A stretch of DNA of 64,000 bases from Micromonospora haikouensis (GTDB taxonomy: Bacteria > Actinomycetota > Actinomycetes > Mycobacteriales > Micromonosporaceae), in contig NZ_FMCW01000009.1 in the NCBI RefSeq assembly GCF_900091595.1, positions 1 through 64,000 on the forward strand, in the 5' to 3' direction. Each line of letters opens with the position of its first letter. The first letter of the stretch is position 1. The position numbers and the translations under genes are program-made. The notes beneath the pieces are model-generated. The model searched no databases and was not told the DNA's origin. It worked only from the letters and a program-made list of their open reading frames with translations. Positions 46,878 to 56,645 of this stretch are shown in pieces.

Positions 46878-47831
46878 TCAGTCCTGCGGCAGGCGGGGAC
46901 GGGGCAACACGGCGCCCTCCGGCCGCGCCCTCACCGACGGCTGACCGCCGAGGTCGGCCGCGGCCGGCAACGACGGGTCGTCGGCGAGCCGGGCCAGCAA
47001 CGCCGCCGTCTCCGTCGCCGGGAGCGCGGCGTCGAGCAGCCGGTCGATCACCGCGTCGTACCAGCCGAGGTCCGCCGGGGAGACGAGCCGCACGTCGGTG
47101 GTCAGGGCTTCCAGCATCACCGTGCGCGGGTCGGCCGGGTCGGGGAACGAGTATCGGGTGAACGGGGTCAGCGGGTGCGCGCCGCCGGCCGTCACGCCGG
47201 GCGGGACCACCCGGATCGTCACGTTCGGCCGGCCCGCCAGGGTGACCAGGTGGCGCAGCTGCTCACGCCAGATGCCGTCGGGCACGCCGCCCGGATCACA
47301 GGCCGCGAGCTCCAGCAGCGCCGTGTAGCGGGGCGGCTCCGCCCGGTGCAGCACCTCCTGCCGGACCAGCCGGGCCCGCACGTCGGCCTCCACGTCCACG
47401 TCGGGATGCAGCAGCCGGGCGACGCCGAGCCGCAGCCGCGCGTACGCCGGGGTCTGCAACAGCCCGGGCACCACGGCGGGCTGGTATTCCACCACGGTGG
47501 CGGCCCCGGCCTCCAGCTCGGCGTAGGCGCGTTGCCGCTCCCCCATCCCGCCGAGCGTCTTCCACCAGCCGCGGCCCGTCGCCGCGTCCCGGGCGATGAC
47601 GATCAGCGCGTCACGCTCGTCCGGCGCGACCCGGTAGACGTCCAGCAGGTCGAGCACGTCGGCGAGATCCGGCCGGCTCTGCCCCAGCTCGATGCGGGAC
47701 AGCTTGGAGGTGGACGCCCAACCCAGCCGGTCACAGACCTGCTCCAGCGTCAGCTCCTCCCGCCTGCGTAGCTGGCGCAACTCGGCTCCGAGTCGCGCCC
47801 GTCGAATCACCGGACTCGTTGGCAACGGCAT
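46878..47831 (-). CDS. XRE-family regulator with DUF5753 domain (no DUF397 partner)
   Basis: A 317-residue protein. Helix-turn-helix at about residues 10-65 (LRQLRRREELTLEQVCDRLG, then SKLSRIELGQSRPD), then DUF5753 (VVPGLLQTPAYARL; PNVTIRVVPPGVTAGGAHPLTPFTRYSF). The C-terminal 40 residues are extra and disordered. ATG 47831 has GGGGAGG 5 bases upstream. Unlike the regulator at 3.8-4.7 kb, no DUF397 gene is next to it. Its targets are unknown. Confidence 0.87.
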   Translation of the reverse strand: MPLPTSPVIRRARLGAELRQLRRREELTLEQVCDRLGWASTSKLSRIELGQSRPDLADVLDLLDVYRVAPDERDALIVIARDAATGRGWWKTLGGMGERQRAYAELEAGAATVVEYQPAVVPGLLQTPAYARLRLGVARLLHPDVDVEADVRARLVRQEVLHRAEPPRYTALLELAACDPGGVPDGIWREQLRHLVTLAGRPNVTIRVVPPGVTAGGAHPLTPFTRYSFPDPADPRTVMLEALTTDVRLVSPADLGWYDAVIDRLLDAALPATETAALLARLADDPSLPAAADLGGQPSVRARPEGAVLPRPRLPQD

Positions 47832-47931
47832 CCCCGCCTCCCCAGGACGGAGAGTACGCAGATCGATCACTCGCTGCAATACCTCGCTTGCTTACGGCAA
47901 CGGCATCCGGGGCCCCGGAAGTGCCCGACGG

Positions 47932-50040
47932 TCACTTCACGCCGGCCGCGTCCATCCCCCGCAACTCCTTCTTGAGGTCGGCGACCTCGTCGCGGATCCG
48001 GGCGGCCAACTCGAACTGCAACTCCCGCGCGGCGGCCAGCATCTGGTCGTTGAGCTCCTGGATGAGCTGGGCCAGATCGGCCCGCGCCATCCCCTCCCGC
48101 GACGGACCGGCCGCGCCGGCCCGGCTGCGGCTGCGGGTCTCCTTGACCGGCGCCTTGCCCCGCGACAGCTGCCGCGCCGCGCCACCGACCCGGGAACTCT
48201 CGGTGTCCTCCGCCTCCCGGTAGATGTCGTCGAGAATGTCGTGGATCTTCTTGCGCAGCGGCTCGGGGCTGATCCCGTGCGCCTCGTTGTGGGCCACCTG
48301 CTTGGCCCGGCGCCGGTTGGTCTCGTCGATCGCCTCCGCCATCGACGGGGTGATCTTGTCGGCGTACATGTGCACCTGACCGGAGACGTTGCGGGCCGCC
48401 CGGCCGATGGTCTGGATCAGCGACCGGCCGCTGCGCAGGAAGCCCTCCTTGTCGGCGTCCAGGATCGCCACGAGGGACACCTCGGGCAGGTCCAGACCCT
48501 CGCGGAGCAGGTTGATGCCCACCAGCACGTCGTACTCGCCCTTGCGCAGCTCGCGCAGCAGCTCGACCCGGCGCAGCGTGTCGACCTCGGAGTGCAGATA
48601 CCGCACCCGGATGCCGTTCTCCAGCAGGTAGTCGGAGAGGTCCTCGGCCATCTTCTTGGTCAGCGTGGTGACCAGGACCCGCTCGTCGCGCTCGGTACGC
48701 AGCTTGATCTCGTGCATCAGGTCGTCGATCTGCCCCTTGGTGGGCTTCACCACCACCTCGGGATCGATCAGGCCCGTGGGGCGGATCACCTGCTCGACGA
48801 ACTCGCCCTGGGCCTGCTCCAGCTCCCAGGAGCCGGGGGTGGCGGAGAGGAAGACCAGCTGGCCCACCCGCTCCAGGAACTCGTCGAACCGCAGCGGCCG
48901 GTTGTCGGCGGCGCTGGGCAGCCGGAAGCCGTGGTCGATGAGCATCCGCTTGCGGGAGGCGTCGCCCTCGTACATGCCGCCGATCTGCGGGATCGTCACG
49001 TGCGACTCGTCGATGACGGTGAGGAAGTCGTCGGGGAAGTAGTCGAGCAGGCAGTGCGGCGGGCTGCCGGGCAGCCGGCCGTCGATGTGCATCGAGTAGT
49101 TCTCGATGCCGGAGCAGAACCCGACCTGCCGCATCATCTCCAGGTCGTAGGTGGTGCGCATCCGCAGCCGCTGGGCCTCCAGCAGCTTGCCCTGCCGCTC
49201 CAGCTCAGCGAGGCGCTCGGCCAGCTCCGTCTCGATGTCGCGGGTGGCCCGCTCCATCCGCTCCGGCCCGGCGGCGTAGTGGGTGGCCGGGAAGATCATC
49301 AGGCTGTCGACCTCGCGGACCACGTCGCCGGTGAGCGGGTTGAGGTAGTAGAGCTTCTCCACCTCGTCGCCGAACAGCTCCACCCGCACGGCGAGCTCCT
49401 CGTAGGCCGGGATGATCTCCAGCGTGTCGCCGCGGACCCGGAACGTGCCCCGCTGGAACGCCATGTCGTTGCGGGTGTACTGGATGTCGACGAGGCGGCG
49501 CAGCAGCTGGTCGCGGTCGAGCTCCTGCCCGACGGCGACCCGGACGGCGCGGTCGAGGTATTCCTCCGGGGTGCCCAGACCGTAGATCGCCGAGACGGTG
49601 GCCACCACCACCACGTCCCGACGGGTCAGCAGCGACATGGTCGCCGAGTGCCGCAGCCGCTCGACCTCCTCGTTGATCGAGGAGTCCTTCTCGATGTAGG
49701 TGTCGGTCTGCGGGATGTAGGCCTCGGGCTGGTAGTAGTCGTAGTAGGAGACGAAGTATTCCACCGCGTTGTGCGGCAGCAGCTCGCCGAACTCCTTCGC
49801 CAGCTGCGCGCAGAGCGTCTTGTTGGGCGCCAGCACCAGGGTGGGCCGCTGCAACCGCTCGACGAGCCAGGCCGTGGTGGCGCTCTTGCCCGTGCCGGTC
49901 GCGCCGAGCAGCACGGTGTTGCGGTCACCGCGCCGCACCCGGCGCTCCAGGTCGTCGATGGCGGCCGGCTGGTCGCCGGCCGGCTGGAACTCGCTGACGA
50001 CCTGGAAACGGCCGTCGAGCCGGGGAATGTCGAGCGCCAT
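47932..50040 (-). CDS. uvrB: Excinuclease ABC subunit B
   Basis: A 702-residue UvrB, the helicase-like damage-verification subunit. Walker A is GATGTGKS (residues 46-53). The beta-hairpin that clamps the strand is in [13 protein letters not shown]. Helicase motifs include [14 protein letters not shown] and QTIGRAARN. The C-terminal UVR motif (residues about 660-695, [27 protein letters not shown]) binds UvrC. ATG 50040 is 6 bases from TACGGT, suggesting a leaderless message. coaE and rpsA lie just upstream on the same strand, in the order usual for actinomycetes. Confidence 0.98.
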   Translation of the reverse strand: MALDIPRLDGRFQVVSEFQPAGDQPAAIDDLERRVRRGDRNTVLLGATGTGKSATTAWLVERLQRPTLVLAPNKTLCAQLAKEFGELLPHNAVEYFVSYYDYYQPEAYIPQTDTYIEKDSSINEEVERLRHSATMSLLTRRDVVVVATVSAIYGLGTPEEYLDRAVRVAVGQELDRDQLLRRLVDIQYTRNDMAFQRGTFRVRGDTLEIIPAYEELAVRVELFGDEVEKLYYLNPLTGDVVREVDSLMIFPATHYAAGPERMERATRDIETELAERLAELERQGKLLEAQRLRMRTTYDLEMMRQVGFCSGIENYSMHIDGRLPGSPPHCLLDYFPDDFLTVIDESHVTIPQIGGMYEGDASRKRMLIDHGFRLPSAADNRPLRFDEFLERVGQLVFLSATPGSWELEQAQGEFVEQVIRPTGLIDPEVVVKPTKGQIDDLMHEIKLRTERDERVLVTTLTKKMAEDLSDYLLENGIRVRYLHSEVDTLRRVELLRELRKGEYDVLVGINLLREGLDLPEVSLVAILDADKEGFLRSGRSLIQTIGRAARNVSGQVHMYADKITPSMAEAIDETNRRRAKQVAHNEAHGISPEPLRKKIHDILDDIYREAEDTESSRVGGAARQLSRGKAPVKETRSRSRAGAAGPSREGMARADLAQLIQELNDQMLAAARELQFELAARIRDEVADLKKELRGMDAAGVK

Positions 50041-50046
50041 GACCCC

Positions 50047-50052
50047 ACCGTA
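50047..50052 (-). promoter_or_regulatory. -10 element of a leaderless uvrB promoter
   Basis: On the minus strand TACGGT is followed by 6 bases and ATG 50040. No LexA-type box was seen between here and 50350. A plus-strand TAGGGT at 50138-50143 may serve the divergent gene. Confidence 0.42.
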
Positions 50053-50352
50053 CGCCCGGGGTCCGACAAGGCGGGACGACTACCGTCGGTCCGTGATCGG
50101 CTTCGATATTCGCATTGTGTGGCGGATCTCACCGCGCTAGGGTATGGCCGTAGGCCGCTCGCGGCGGCCGTCCGGGCCGGCGGCTCGGCCCTCGACGGCC
50201 GACACGCCCCCGGCACAGGGGTCGCAGCACCCGGACATCACCGGCGTGCGCACCCGACGTGGTCGCGCACAGGCGCAGACCGGCCGCCGCGAGCGCCCCC
50301 AGCCGCCCGAGGCACGCGTCACCTGTCCCGCACGCCACACGTTCATCCTCGC

Positions 50353-52242
50353 GTGGAGAACTCCCCCGGGCCGACACCCCGCCCCGCCCGGCCGATCCGG
50401 CCGACGCACCCGCTTGCCGAGGGCCCGGCCCGGCCCACGGCGACGCTCCCCCTCGTGGTCGCCCCCGCCCGGGGCCGGCGCGGCGACCGGGGGCCCGCAG
50501 CGCACCGCGCCCGGCCGGGCGGCGGACGCGGCGGCGCGGGCCGGGGCGGAGGCGGCAGCGGGGGCGGGCGCCGGCGCGCCGCCGTGGTCGCGCTGGGCGT
50601 GGTCGCCGCCGCTGCGGCGGCGGGCCTGGTCGTCGGACTGCTCACCTGGGTGCCGGCGGCACCGGAGCCGTCCCGGCCGCTGACGCCGGCGGAGGCGGAG
50701 CGCCTCGCGGCCGTGCGGGTCACCAACCACCGGGACGTGCGCTCCGGCGTGCGCCTGACCCTCGGCGAGGCCGGCGCCCGCACCGACGTCGTGGGCTGGG
50801 TCGACTGGTCCCGCCCGCTGGCCTACCTGGACGTGGGCGGGCCCGGCGCCGGCCCGGACCGGGGGCTCCTCCAGGCGACCCCCGAGCTGCTGCTGACCCG
50901 GCCCGACCCGACCGCGGTGCCCGCCCCCGCGTATCCGCCGCTGGTGCCGCCGACCGACGGCTGGCGGGTGGGCGACGCGGCCGCCGCCCGCTCCCTGCGT
51001 CCCGCGGTCGACCTGCTCTTCGCGCTCGCCGCGCCCCGACCCGAGCGGGCCGGGCGCTTCCCGGCCGACGACGCCCGGTGGCTGGCCCCGGCCGAGGCCG
51101 GCGGGCTGCCGGTGGACGTGTTCCGGTCCCGCCTGCCCGGCGATGCCGCCGGCAGAGCGCTTCCGGCCCCTGCGGGGCCGAGCGGCGGAGCCCGCCCCGG
51201 CGGCACGGCGAGCCGGAGCGCCCCGACCGGCCGGCCCGCCGCGGCAGGCCCGGCAGATCCCGCCGCGCCGCCCGGGTCGACGCCGCGCGAACCGGGGCCG
51301 AGCAGGTCGACGCCGGAGCGGGCGGCACCGGGTGCGCCGGCGACGCCGAGGCCGGCCAGGTCGGGGGCGAGCGCGTCGGCCCCGGGCACGGCGGCACCGG
51401 CCGGCACCTGGTCCGCGCCCACGATCAGCCTGCCGACCGCGATCCCGCCAGCCGGGCCGCCGCTCGACGGGGCCGCCCGCTGGTGGGTCGACCAGGACGC
51501 CCGGCTGCACCGGCTGGAGGGACGCCTGCGGGACGGCGCACCGGTGACGCTGGAGTTGCAGCGGGCCAACCGGCCGGTGCTGTGGCCGGTGGCCGCGCTC
51601 GGTGGCCGCGCGGGGCTGCCCCGGGCGCTCACCGGCCCCGAGGAGGACCGGCTGGCCCGGTTGGCGACCCGGATGCGGGCCCAGGGCGGTGCCGTCGCCA
51701 CGCTCACCGCGCCCGTCGCCCCGGGCCGGGCCGTGGCCGGCACCGGCTGGCTCAGCTGGACGGCGCAGGCGGCGTACCTGTCGGTCGGCGGCACCGGAGC
51801 GTGGCCCGGCCGGACGCTACGCCGCTACGACGCCGCCGGGGTCTGGTCGGCCCCGGCGACCGGCGACCCGGCCGCCCCGCCGCCGCTGCCACCGCCGCGC
51901 ACCGGGTACGCCTGGCACCACCGCCCACCCGACGCGGACGACGCGGACGACGTCGACCTGCTGCTGGTCGCCGCGCTGCGCGTCGGCGCGGCGACGGAGC
52001 GGACGGCCCGCCCGGCGACCCGGATCCGCGGGGACCGCCTCGCCGACCGGGCGGTCGACGTGATCGAGGTGGACGCGGAGCGCGGCACGCTGCGCTGCTG
52101 GATCGACCGGTCCGGGCTGCTGCGCCGGCTGGAGCTGCGCACCCGGCTCGGCACGTACGCCCAGCTCGACCTGGCGCCGGGCCCGGTGCCGGCGCTGCCG
52201 CCGGTGTCCCCGTCGCCGGCGAGGCCGCGCGCCCCACGCTGA
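50353..52242 (+). CDS. Hypothetical membrane-anchored protein with two related domains
   Basis: A 629-residue protein I cannot assign. A basic Pro/Gly-rich cytoplasmic tail (1-75) is followed by one hydrophobic segment near residues 77-97 (AAVVALGVVAAAAAAGLVVG), then an exported part. That part holds a duplicated module. The first copy has LTPAEAERLAAVRV and WVDWSRPLAYLDVGGPG, and after a Pro/Ala/Ser linker (about 270-360) WWVDQDARLHRLEG. The second has LTGPEEDRLARLAT, WLSWTAQAAYLSVGGTG and CWIDRSGLLRRLEL. Such layouts resemble LppX/LolA-like lipoproteins only loosely. GTG 50353 is a guess; the upstream frame is open and GTG 50455 is also possible. Confidence 0.6.
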   Translation: MENSPGPTPRPARPIRPTHPLAEGPARPTATLPLVVAPARGRRGDRGPAAHRARPGGGRGGAGRGGGGSGGGRRRAAVVALGVVAAAAAAGLVVGLLTWVPAAPEPSRPLTPAEAERLAAVRVTNHRDVRSGVRLTLGEAGARTDVVGWVDWSRPLAYLDVGGPGAGPDRGLLQATPELLLTRPDPTAVPAPAYPPLVPPTDGWRVGDAAAARSLRPAVDLLFALAAPRPERAGRFPADDARWLAPAEAGGLPVDVFRSRLPGDAAGRALPAPAGPSGGARPGGTASRSAPTGRPAAAGPADPAAPPGSTPREPGPSRSTPERAAPGAPATPRPARSGASASAPGTAAPAGTWSAPTISLPTAIPPAGPPLDGAARWWVDQDARLHRLEGRLRDGAPVTLELQRANRPVLWPVAALGGRAGLPRALTGPEEDRLARLATRMRAQGGAVATLTAPVAPGRAVAGTGWLSWTAQAAYLSVGGTGAWPGRTLRRYDAAGVWSAPATGDPAAPPPLPPPRTGYAWHHRPPDADDADDVDLLLVAALRVGAATERTARPATRIRGDRLADRAVDVIEVDAERGTLRCWIDRSGLLRRLELRTRLGTYAQLDLAPGPVPALPPVSPSPARPRAPR

Positions 52243-52273
52243 CGCCGCCGGAGCGGCGACACCGGCAGCGGGC

Positions 52274-53452
52274 TCAGGGTCGCCAGCCGGTGCGCGCGGC
52301 CCACTCCTCGGCGCGGTGGTGCTCCTCGTCGAACCACGGATCCCGGGCCGTGGTGTTGCGGGAGCCCCCGTCCGGCGCACTGGCCGCCAGGTCGCCCTTG
52401 AGCGTCAGGTACGCGGCCCGCCGGTCAGGGTCGGTGCGCAGGTGGTCGCGCATCAGCAGCGCGTACCGCCAGCCGGGCGAGCCCTCCGGCCGCAGGTGCA
52501 GGCGCACCGGGCGGCCCGGGTCGGCGCTGCCGTGCAGCCCCTTCTCCCACCGGTCGCTGCCCGCCGGGCGGGGGCTGTCCCACCACTGGCCGGGCAGGCG
52601 CGGGAAACCGGCCGCGGCGAGGCGCTCGGCGAGGACGCCGTCGGCCTCCGCGAGGCTCGGCACGGTCACCTGGATGTCGATGACGTCCCGGGCGGCGAGG
52701 CCGGCGACGGCCGTCGAGCCGACGTGGTCGAGCCGCGGATCGGCCGGGGCGAGCACGTGCCGCAGCCGGGCGGCCAGCCGGGCGTACTGCTGCGGCCAGG
52801 TCGGATCGGGGCCGGTCAGGGCGGTCTCGTCGGGTTCGGCCACCCGGCGGAGCCGGACGTTCTCCTCGTACGGCAGCAGCCGGTCACGCCACAGCCCGTC
52901 CACCTCGGCGTGCAGCTCGTCGAGGGTGCCGTCGTTGTGCAGCACCACGTCCGCGACCGCATCCCGGCGGGCGTCGTCGGCCTGCGCGGCGATCCGCCGC
53001 TCGGCCTCCGCCCGGCTCATCCCCCGGTCCCGCGCCAACCGGCCCAACCGGACGGCGACCTCCGTCTGCACCACGACCACCAGGTGGTACGTCGGAGCGA
53101 GCCCGACCTCGACCAGCAGCGGCACGTCGTTGACCACGACGGCGTCGGGCGCCGCCGCGGCGGCCAGCTCGGCGGTCCGCGCGCGGACCCGGGGGTGGGT
53201 GATCGCCTCCAGCCGGCGGCGGGCCGCCTCGTCGGCGAAGACCAACCCGCCCAACGCGGCCCGGTCCAGGGCACCGTCGGGGCCGACGACGCGGTCACCG
53301 AAGGCGGCGACGATCTCCCTGAGCCCCTCGCTGCCCGGGGCGACCACCTCGCGGGCGATCCGGTCGGAGTCGATCACCACCGCGCCGAGAGCGGCCAGCC
53401 GCGCCGCGACGGCGCTCTTGCCGGAGCCGATCCCGCCGGTCAGTCCCACCAT
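52274..53452 (-). CDS. coaE: Dephospho-CoA kinase fused to a GrpB domain
   Basis: A 392-residue fusion. Residues 1-200 are dephospho-CoA kinase, the last step of coenzyme A synthesis: Walker A GGIGSGKS (6-13), then VVIDSDRIAREVV and the ITHPRV region. Residues 210-392 are a GrpB/UPF0157 nucleotidyltransferase-like domain (LDHVGSTAVAGLAARDVIDIQV, RLHLRPEGSP). The same fusion is known in mycobacteria and other actinomycetes, where the C-terminal part is thought to help folding or regulation. ATG 53452 has no clear ribosome site; GTG 53458 is an alternative. It follows rpsA after a 356-base gap with a strong terminator. Confidence 0.93.
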   Translation of the reverse strand: MVGLTGGIGSGKSAVAARLAALGAVVIDSDRIAREVVAPGSEGLREIVAAFGDRVVGPDGALDRAALGGLVFADEAARRRLEAITHPRVRARTAELAAAAAPDAVVVNDVPLLVEVGLAPTYHLVVVVQTEVAVRLGRLARDRGMSRAEAERRIAAQADDARRDAVADVVLHNDGTLDELHAEVDGLWRDRLLPYEENVRLRRVAEPDETALTGPDPTWPQQYARLAARLRHVLAPADPRLDHVGSTAVAGLAARDVIDIQVTVPSLAEADGVLAERLAAAGFPRLPGQWWDSPRPAGSDRWEKGLHGSADPGRPVRLHLRPEGSPGWRYALLMRDHLRTDPDRRAAYLTLKGDLAASAPDGGSRNTTARDPWFDEEHHRAEEWAARTGWRP

Positions 53453-53808
53453 CAGCACCGCAACAGTCAACCGGATCGGCACCTGCACCGCCAAACCGGC
53501 CGGTGCCGGGCCAACGGGCCGACTGCCGCCCGCCCGGGCGCTGAGCCGGTCGGGCACCGAGCCGCCCGCTCGGATCCTGGCCCGCCCGCTCGATGCCGGG
53601 CCGTTCGGGGCACCGGCCGACCAGCGTCGACTCTGGTCGGCGTCTCCTCTGGCGAAGGGTGGGCGCGGGTGGTGGGGCCGAAACGACGACGGGCCCCGCC
53701 CCTGCGGCCCGGTGGAAACCGGATCGCGGGGACAGGGCCCGTCGTCGTCAGCGGCGGCTCCGGCTCGGATGCGTCGTCGCACGCACCCGGCGGGGAGTCG
53801 TCACGGGG
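53453..53808. other. 356-base rpsA-coaE gap
   Basis: No gene. It contains the rpsA terminator hairpin (53683-53748). The part nearest coaE (53453-53680) presumably holds a coaE promoter, but no convincing pair of elements is visible. Confidence 0.5.
53683..53748 (-). terminator. Rho-independent terminator of rpsA
   Basis: ACGACGACGGGCCC (53683-53696) pairs perfectly with 53735-53748; further pairing inside (GCCCC with GGGGC, CCGGT with ACCGG) makes a long stem. On the minus strand it ends in TTT, about 60 bases after the rpsA stop. Confidence 0.75.
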
Positions 53809-55302
53809 TCACTTGCCGCCGGCGAGCTTCTCCCGCAGCGCGGCGAGCGCCTCGTCGGTGGCCAGGGTGCCGGCCGGCTCCTCGGCCTGCCGGCTCGGGG
53901 CCGTGCTGGTCGAGGTGGTGGTGCCGCCGGTCGACACGGCCGGAGCCGGGTTGGCAGCGGCCTCGGCGTCGGCGGCCCGGGAGGTCTGCACCTGCTTGGT
54001 GTGGGCCTCCCAGCGCTGACGGGCCTCGGCGTACTGGTTCTCCCAGGTCTCGCGCTGCTTGTCGTACCCCTCGAGCCACTCGCCCGTCTCCGGGTCGAAG
54101 CCCTCCGGGTAGATGTAGTTGCCCTCGGCGTCGTACGTCGCGGCCATGCCGTAGAGGGTCGGGTCGAAGTGCTCCTCGCCCTCGACGAAGCCCTCGTTGG
54201 CCTGCTTGAGCGACAGCGAGATCCGGCGGCGCTCCAGGTCGATGTCGATGACCTTGACCATGACCTCGGAGCCGACCTGGACGACCTGCTCCGGGATCTC
54301 CACGTGGCGCTCGGCCAGCTCGGAGATGTGGACCAGGCCCTCGATGCCGTCGTCCACCCGGACGAAGGCGCCGAACGGCACCAGCTTGGTGACCTTACCC
54401 GGCACGATCTGCTGGATCGCGTGGGTGCGGGCGAACTGCCGCCACGGGTCCTCCTGGGTCGCCTTCAGCGACAGCGAGACCCGCTCGCGGTCCAGGTCGA
54501 CGTCCAGGACCTCGACCTCGACCTCCTGGCCGACCTCGACGACCTCGGACGGGTGGTCGATGTGCTTCCAGGACAGCTCGGAGACGTGCACCAGGCCGTC
54601 CACGCCGCCCAGGTCGACGAACGCGCCGAAGTTGACGATCGAGGACACGACGCCCTTGCGGACCTGGCCCTTCTGCAGCTTGTTGAGGAACTCGGTGCGC
54701 ACCTCGGACTGCGTCTGCTCCAGCCAGGCCCGGCGGGACAGGACCACGTTGTTGCGGTTCTTGTCCAGCTCGATGATCTTGGCCTCGAGCTCACGGCCGA
54801 CGTACGGCTGCAGGTCACGCACCCGCCGCATCTCGACCAGGGACGCGGGCAGGAAGCCCCGCAGCCCGATGTCGAGGATGAGACCACCCTTGACCACCTC
54901 GATGACCGAGCCGCGGACGACGCCGTCCTCGTCCTTGATCTTCTCGATCGTGCCCCAGGCCCGCTCGTACTGCGCCCGCTTCTTGGAGAGGATCAGACGA
55001 CCCTCCTTGTCCTCCTTCTGGAGGACCAGGGCCTCGATGTGGTCACCGACCGAGACGACCTCGGCGGGGTCCACGTCGTGCTTGATCGACAACTCCCGAG
55101 AGGGGATGACACCCTCGGTCTTGTAGCCGATGTCGAGCAGGACCTCGTCCCGATCGACCTTGACGACGGTGCCTTCGACAATGTCGCCGTCGTTGAAGTA
55201 CTTGATGGTCTCGTCGATCGCGGCGAGGAAAGCCTCCTCGGAACCGAGATCGTCGTGGGTGACCCGGGTGGCGCTCGAGGGGGCCTCGATGCTGCTCGTC
55301 AT
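53809..55302 (-). CDS. rpsA: 30S ribosomal protein S1
   Basis: A 497-residue S1 with four S1 RNA-binding domains, the actinobacterial number (E. coli has six). They run from about residues 38, 125, 208 and 295, each starting with a G-x-V-x-G-x-V-like strand (GDIVEGTVVKVDRDEVLLDIG; GVVSSIVNFGAFVDLGGVDG; GKVTKLVPFGAFVRVDDGIEG). The C-terminal 120 residues are acidic then Ala/Ser/Thr-rich and probably disordered. S1 helps mRNA bind to the 30S subunit; leaderless messages, seen often in this window, need it less. ATG 55302 is the start. A -35/-10 pair lies about 190 bases upstream. Confidence 0.97.
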   Translation of the reverse strand: MTSSIEAPSSATRVTHDDLGSEEAFLAAIDETIKYFNDGDIVEGTVVKVDRDEVLLDIGYKTEGVIPSRELSIKHDVDPAEVVSVGDHIEALVLQKEDKEGRLILSKKRAQYERAWGTIEKIKDEDGVVRGSVIEVVKGGLILDIGLRGFLPASLVEMRRVRDLQPYVGRELEAKIIELDKNRNNVVLSRRAWLEQTQSEVRTEFLNKLQKGQVRKGVVSSIVNFGAFVDLGGVDGLVHVSELSWKHIDHPSEVVEVGQEVEVEVLDVDLDRERVSLSLKATQEDPWRQFARTHAIQQIVPGKVTKLVPFGAFVRVDDGIEGLVHISELAERHVEIPEQVVQVGSEVMVKVIDIDLERRRISLSLKQANEGFVEGEEHFDPTLYGMAATYDAEGNYIYPEGFDPETGEWLEGYDKQRETWENQYAEARQRWEAHTKQVQTSRAADAEAAANPAPAVSTGGTTTSTSTAPSRQAEEPAGTLATDEALAALREKLAGGK

Positions 55303-55489
55303 GTGGGCGGTTGCTCCGGTCGGATGGGTTGTCACAGCAGGCTGGTGTCGCGGTGACCTGTTCGCGCCAGCGGATCCGTCGCCGGGCACACCGAAGATCA
55401 CTAGTGAGGTCCTGATGTGGCTCCGTCTGGAACTCCGCGACCGCGCGCCTTCTCCCTGCCGAGGCACGCGACCCGCGAGCGCATCGTCT

Positions 55490-55520
55490 AGCCTACCGTG
55501 CGCATTACCACAGCGTGCAA
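55490..55520 (-). promoter_or_regulatory. Candidate rpsA promoter
   Basis: On the minus strand TTGCAC (55515-55520), 19 bases, TAGGCT (55490-55495). The spacing is 1-2 bases longer than ideal. It would give a leader of about 180 bases. Confidence 0.4.
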
Positions 55521-55690
55521 GCCCCGGGAGAAGTGATCCAGCCCGCTTTCGCGACGGACTGCACCTTTCGTGCCCGAAGCGGCGGTTTACGGGCGAGGGA
55601 CCCGGCCTCTCCGCCGCCTGCCCCGCCCCCCACCGGGCGCCACGCCGGGCCCGCCCCACGCCGCGCCGGGCCGACGGTCGGGGTCGCCAC

Positions 55691-55696
55691 TAGACT
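55691..55696 (+). promoter_or_regulatory. -10 element of a leaderless promoter (methyltransferase)
   Basis: TAGACT followed by 6 bases and GTG 55703. Confidence 0.48.
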
Positions 55697-55702
55697 GCCG
55701 CG

Positions 55703-56548
55703 GTGACCGACGACCTGGCCGATCTCCCCGTGAGCGCGGAGCCCGACGCGGCGCCGGGGGTGCTGCGTCGGCCGGTGACCGACGCCGACGCCCGGCGGGC
55801 CAGTCGCGGCTGGTGGGACTCCGACGCCGACGACTACCAGGCGGAGCACGGCGCGTTCCTCGGCGACGTGGACTTCGTCTGGTGCCCCGAGGGGTTGCGC
55901 GAGGCCGACGCGCGGCTGCTCGGCGACCTCGCCGGGCGCCGGGTGCTGGAGGTGGGCGCGGGGGCGGCCGCCGCCGCCCGGTGGCTGGCCACCCAGGGGG
56001 CCCACCCGGTCGCCCTGGACCTCTCCGCCGGCATGCTGCGGCACGCGACGGACGCCGCCCGGCGCAGCGGCGTACGGATCCCGCTGGTGCAGGCCGACGC
56101 GCTCGCGTTGCCCTTCGCCGACGCGGCGTTCGACACCGCGTTCACGGCCTTCGGGGCGATCCCGTTCGTGGCCGACTCGGCGGCGGTGATGCGCGAGGTG
56201 TTCCGGGTGCTGCGCCCCGGGGGGCGCTGGGTGTTCTCGGTGACCCACCCGATGCGGTGGATCTTCCTGGACGACCCGGGGCAGGGCGGGCTCACCGCGG
56301 TGCACTCGTACTTCGACCGCTCCCCGTACGTGGAGCAGGACCGCACGGGCGCGGCGACGTACGTGGAGCAGCACCGCACCCTCGGCGACCGGATCAGGGA
56401 GCTGGTCGGCGCCGGGTTCCGGCTGGTGGACCTGGTCGAGCCGGAGTGGCCGGAGGGGCACGAGGGGATCTGGGGGCAGTGGAGCCCGCTGCGCGGCCGG
56501 CTCTTCCCCGGCACCGCCATCTTCGTCGCCGAGAAGCCGGCGGGCTGA
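55703..56548 (+). CDS. Class I SAM-dependent methyltransferase
   Basis: A 281-residue methyltransferase. Motif I is VLEVGAGAAAAARWLATQGA, then ALDLSAGMLRHA, and the acidic motif QADALALPFADAAFD. The conserved N-terminal part (RGWWDSDADDYQAEHGAFL) and the VFSVTHPMRWIFLDDP segment are shared with a group of actinomycete small-molecule methyltransferases of unknown substrate. GTG 55703 is supported by the -10 element 6 bases upstream. It is divergent from rpsA, a conserved neighbourhood in actinomycetes. Confidence 0.88.
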   Translation: MTDDLADLPVSAEPDAAPGVLRRPVTDADARRASRGWWDSDADDYQAEHGAFLGDVDFVWCPEGLREADARLLGDLAGRRVLEVGAGAAAAARWLATQGAHPVALDLSAGMLRHATDAARRSGVRIPLVQADALALPFADAAFDTAFTAFGAIPFVADSAAVMREVFRVLRPGGRWVFSVTHPMRWIFLDDPGQGGLTAVHSYFDRSPYVEQDRTGAATYVEQHRTLGDRIRELVGAGFRLVDLVEPEWPEGHEGIWGQWSPLRGRLFPGTAIFVAEKPAG

Positions 56549-56633
56549 GCCCTCGTCGGGGCCGACGCGTCGAGCCGCAGGACCGGCCGGCGGATCGCAC
56601 CGTCGGTGCGACGTCCCGACCGACGGGCGGCGT

Positions 56634-56639
56634 TACGCT
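56634..56639 (+). promoter_or_regulatory. -10 element of a leaderless promoter (Uma2 gene)
   Basis: TACGCT followed by 6 bases and GTG 56646. Confidence 0.4.
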
Positions 56640-56645
56640 GACCGG

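Larger units (their letters stand above)
55303..55702. other. 400-base divergent gap between rpsA and a methyltransferase gene
   Basis: Holds the candidate rpsA promoter (55490-55520), a long rpsA leader of about 180 bases that may be used for autoregulation, and the leaderless promoter of the methyltransferase gene. No ORF with credible coding signal. Confidence 0.5.

Noticed and set aside
47692..50352. N-terminal extension of the hypothetical gene at 50.3-52.2 kb
   Set aside because: This part is antisense to uvrB. No similarity or composition of a real protein before about 50350.
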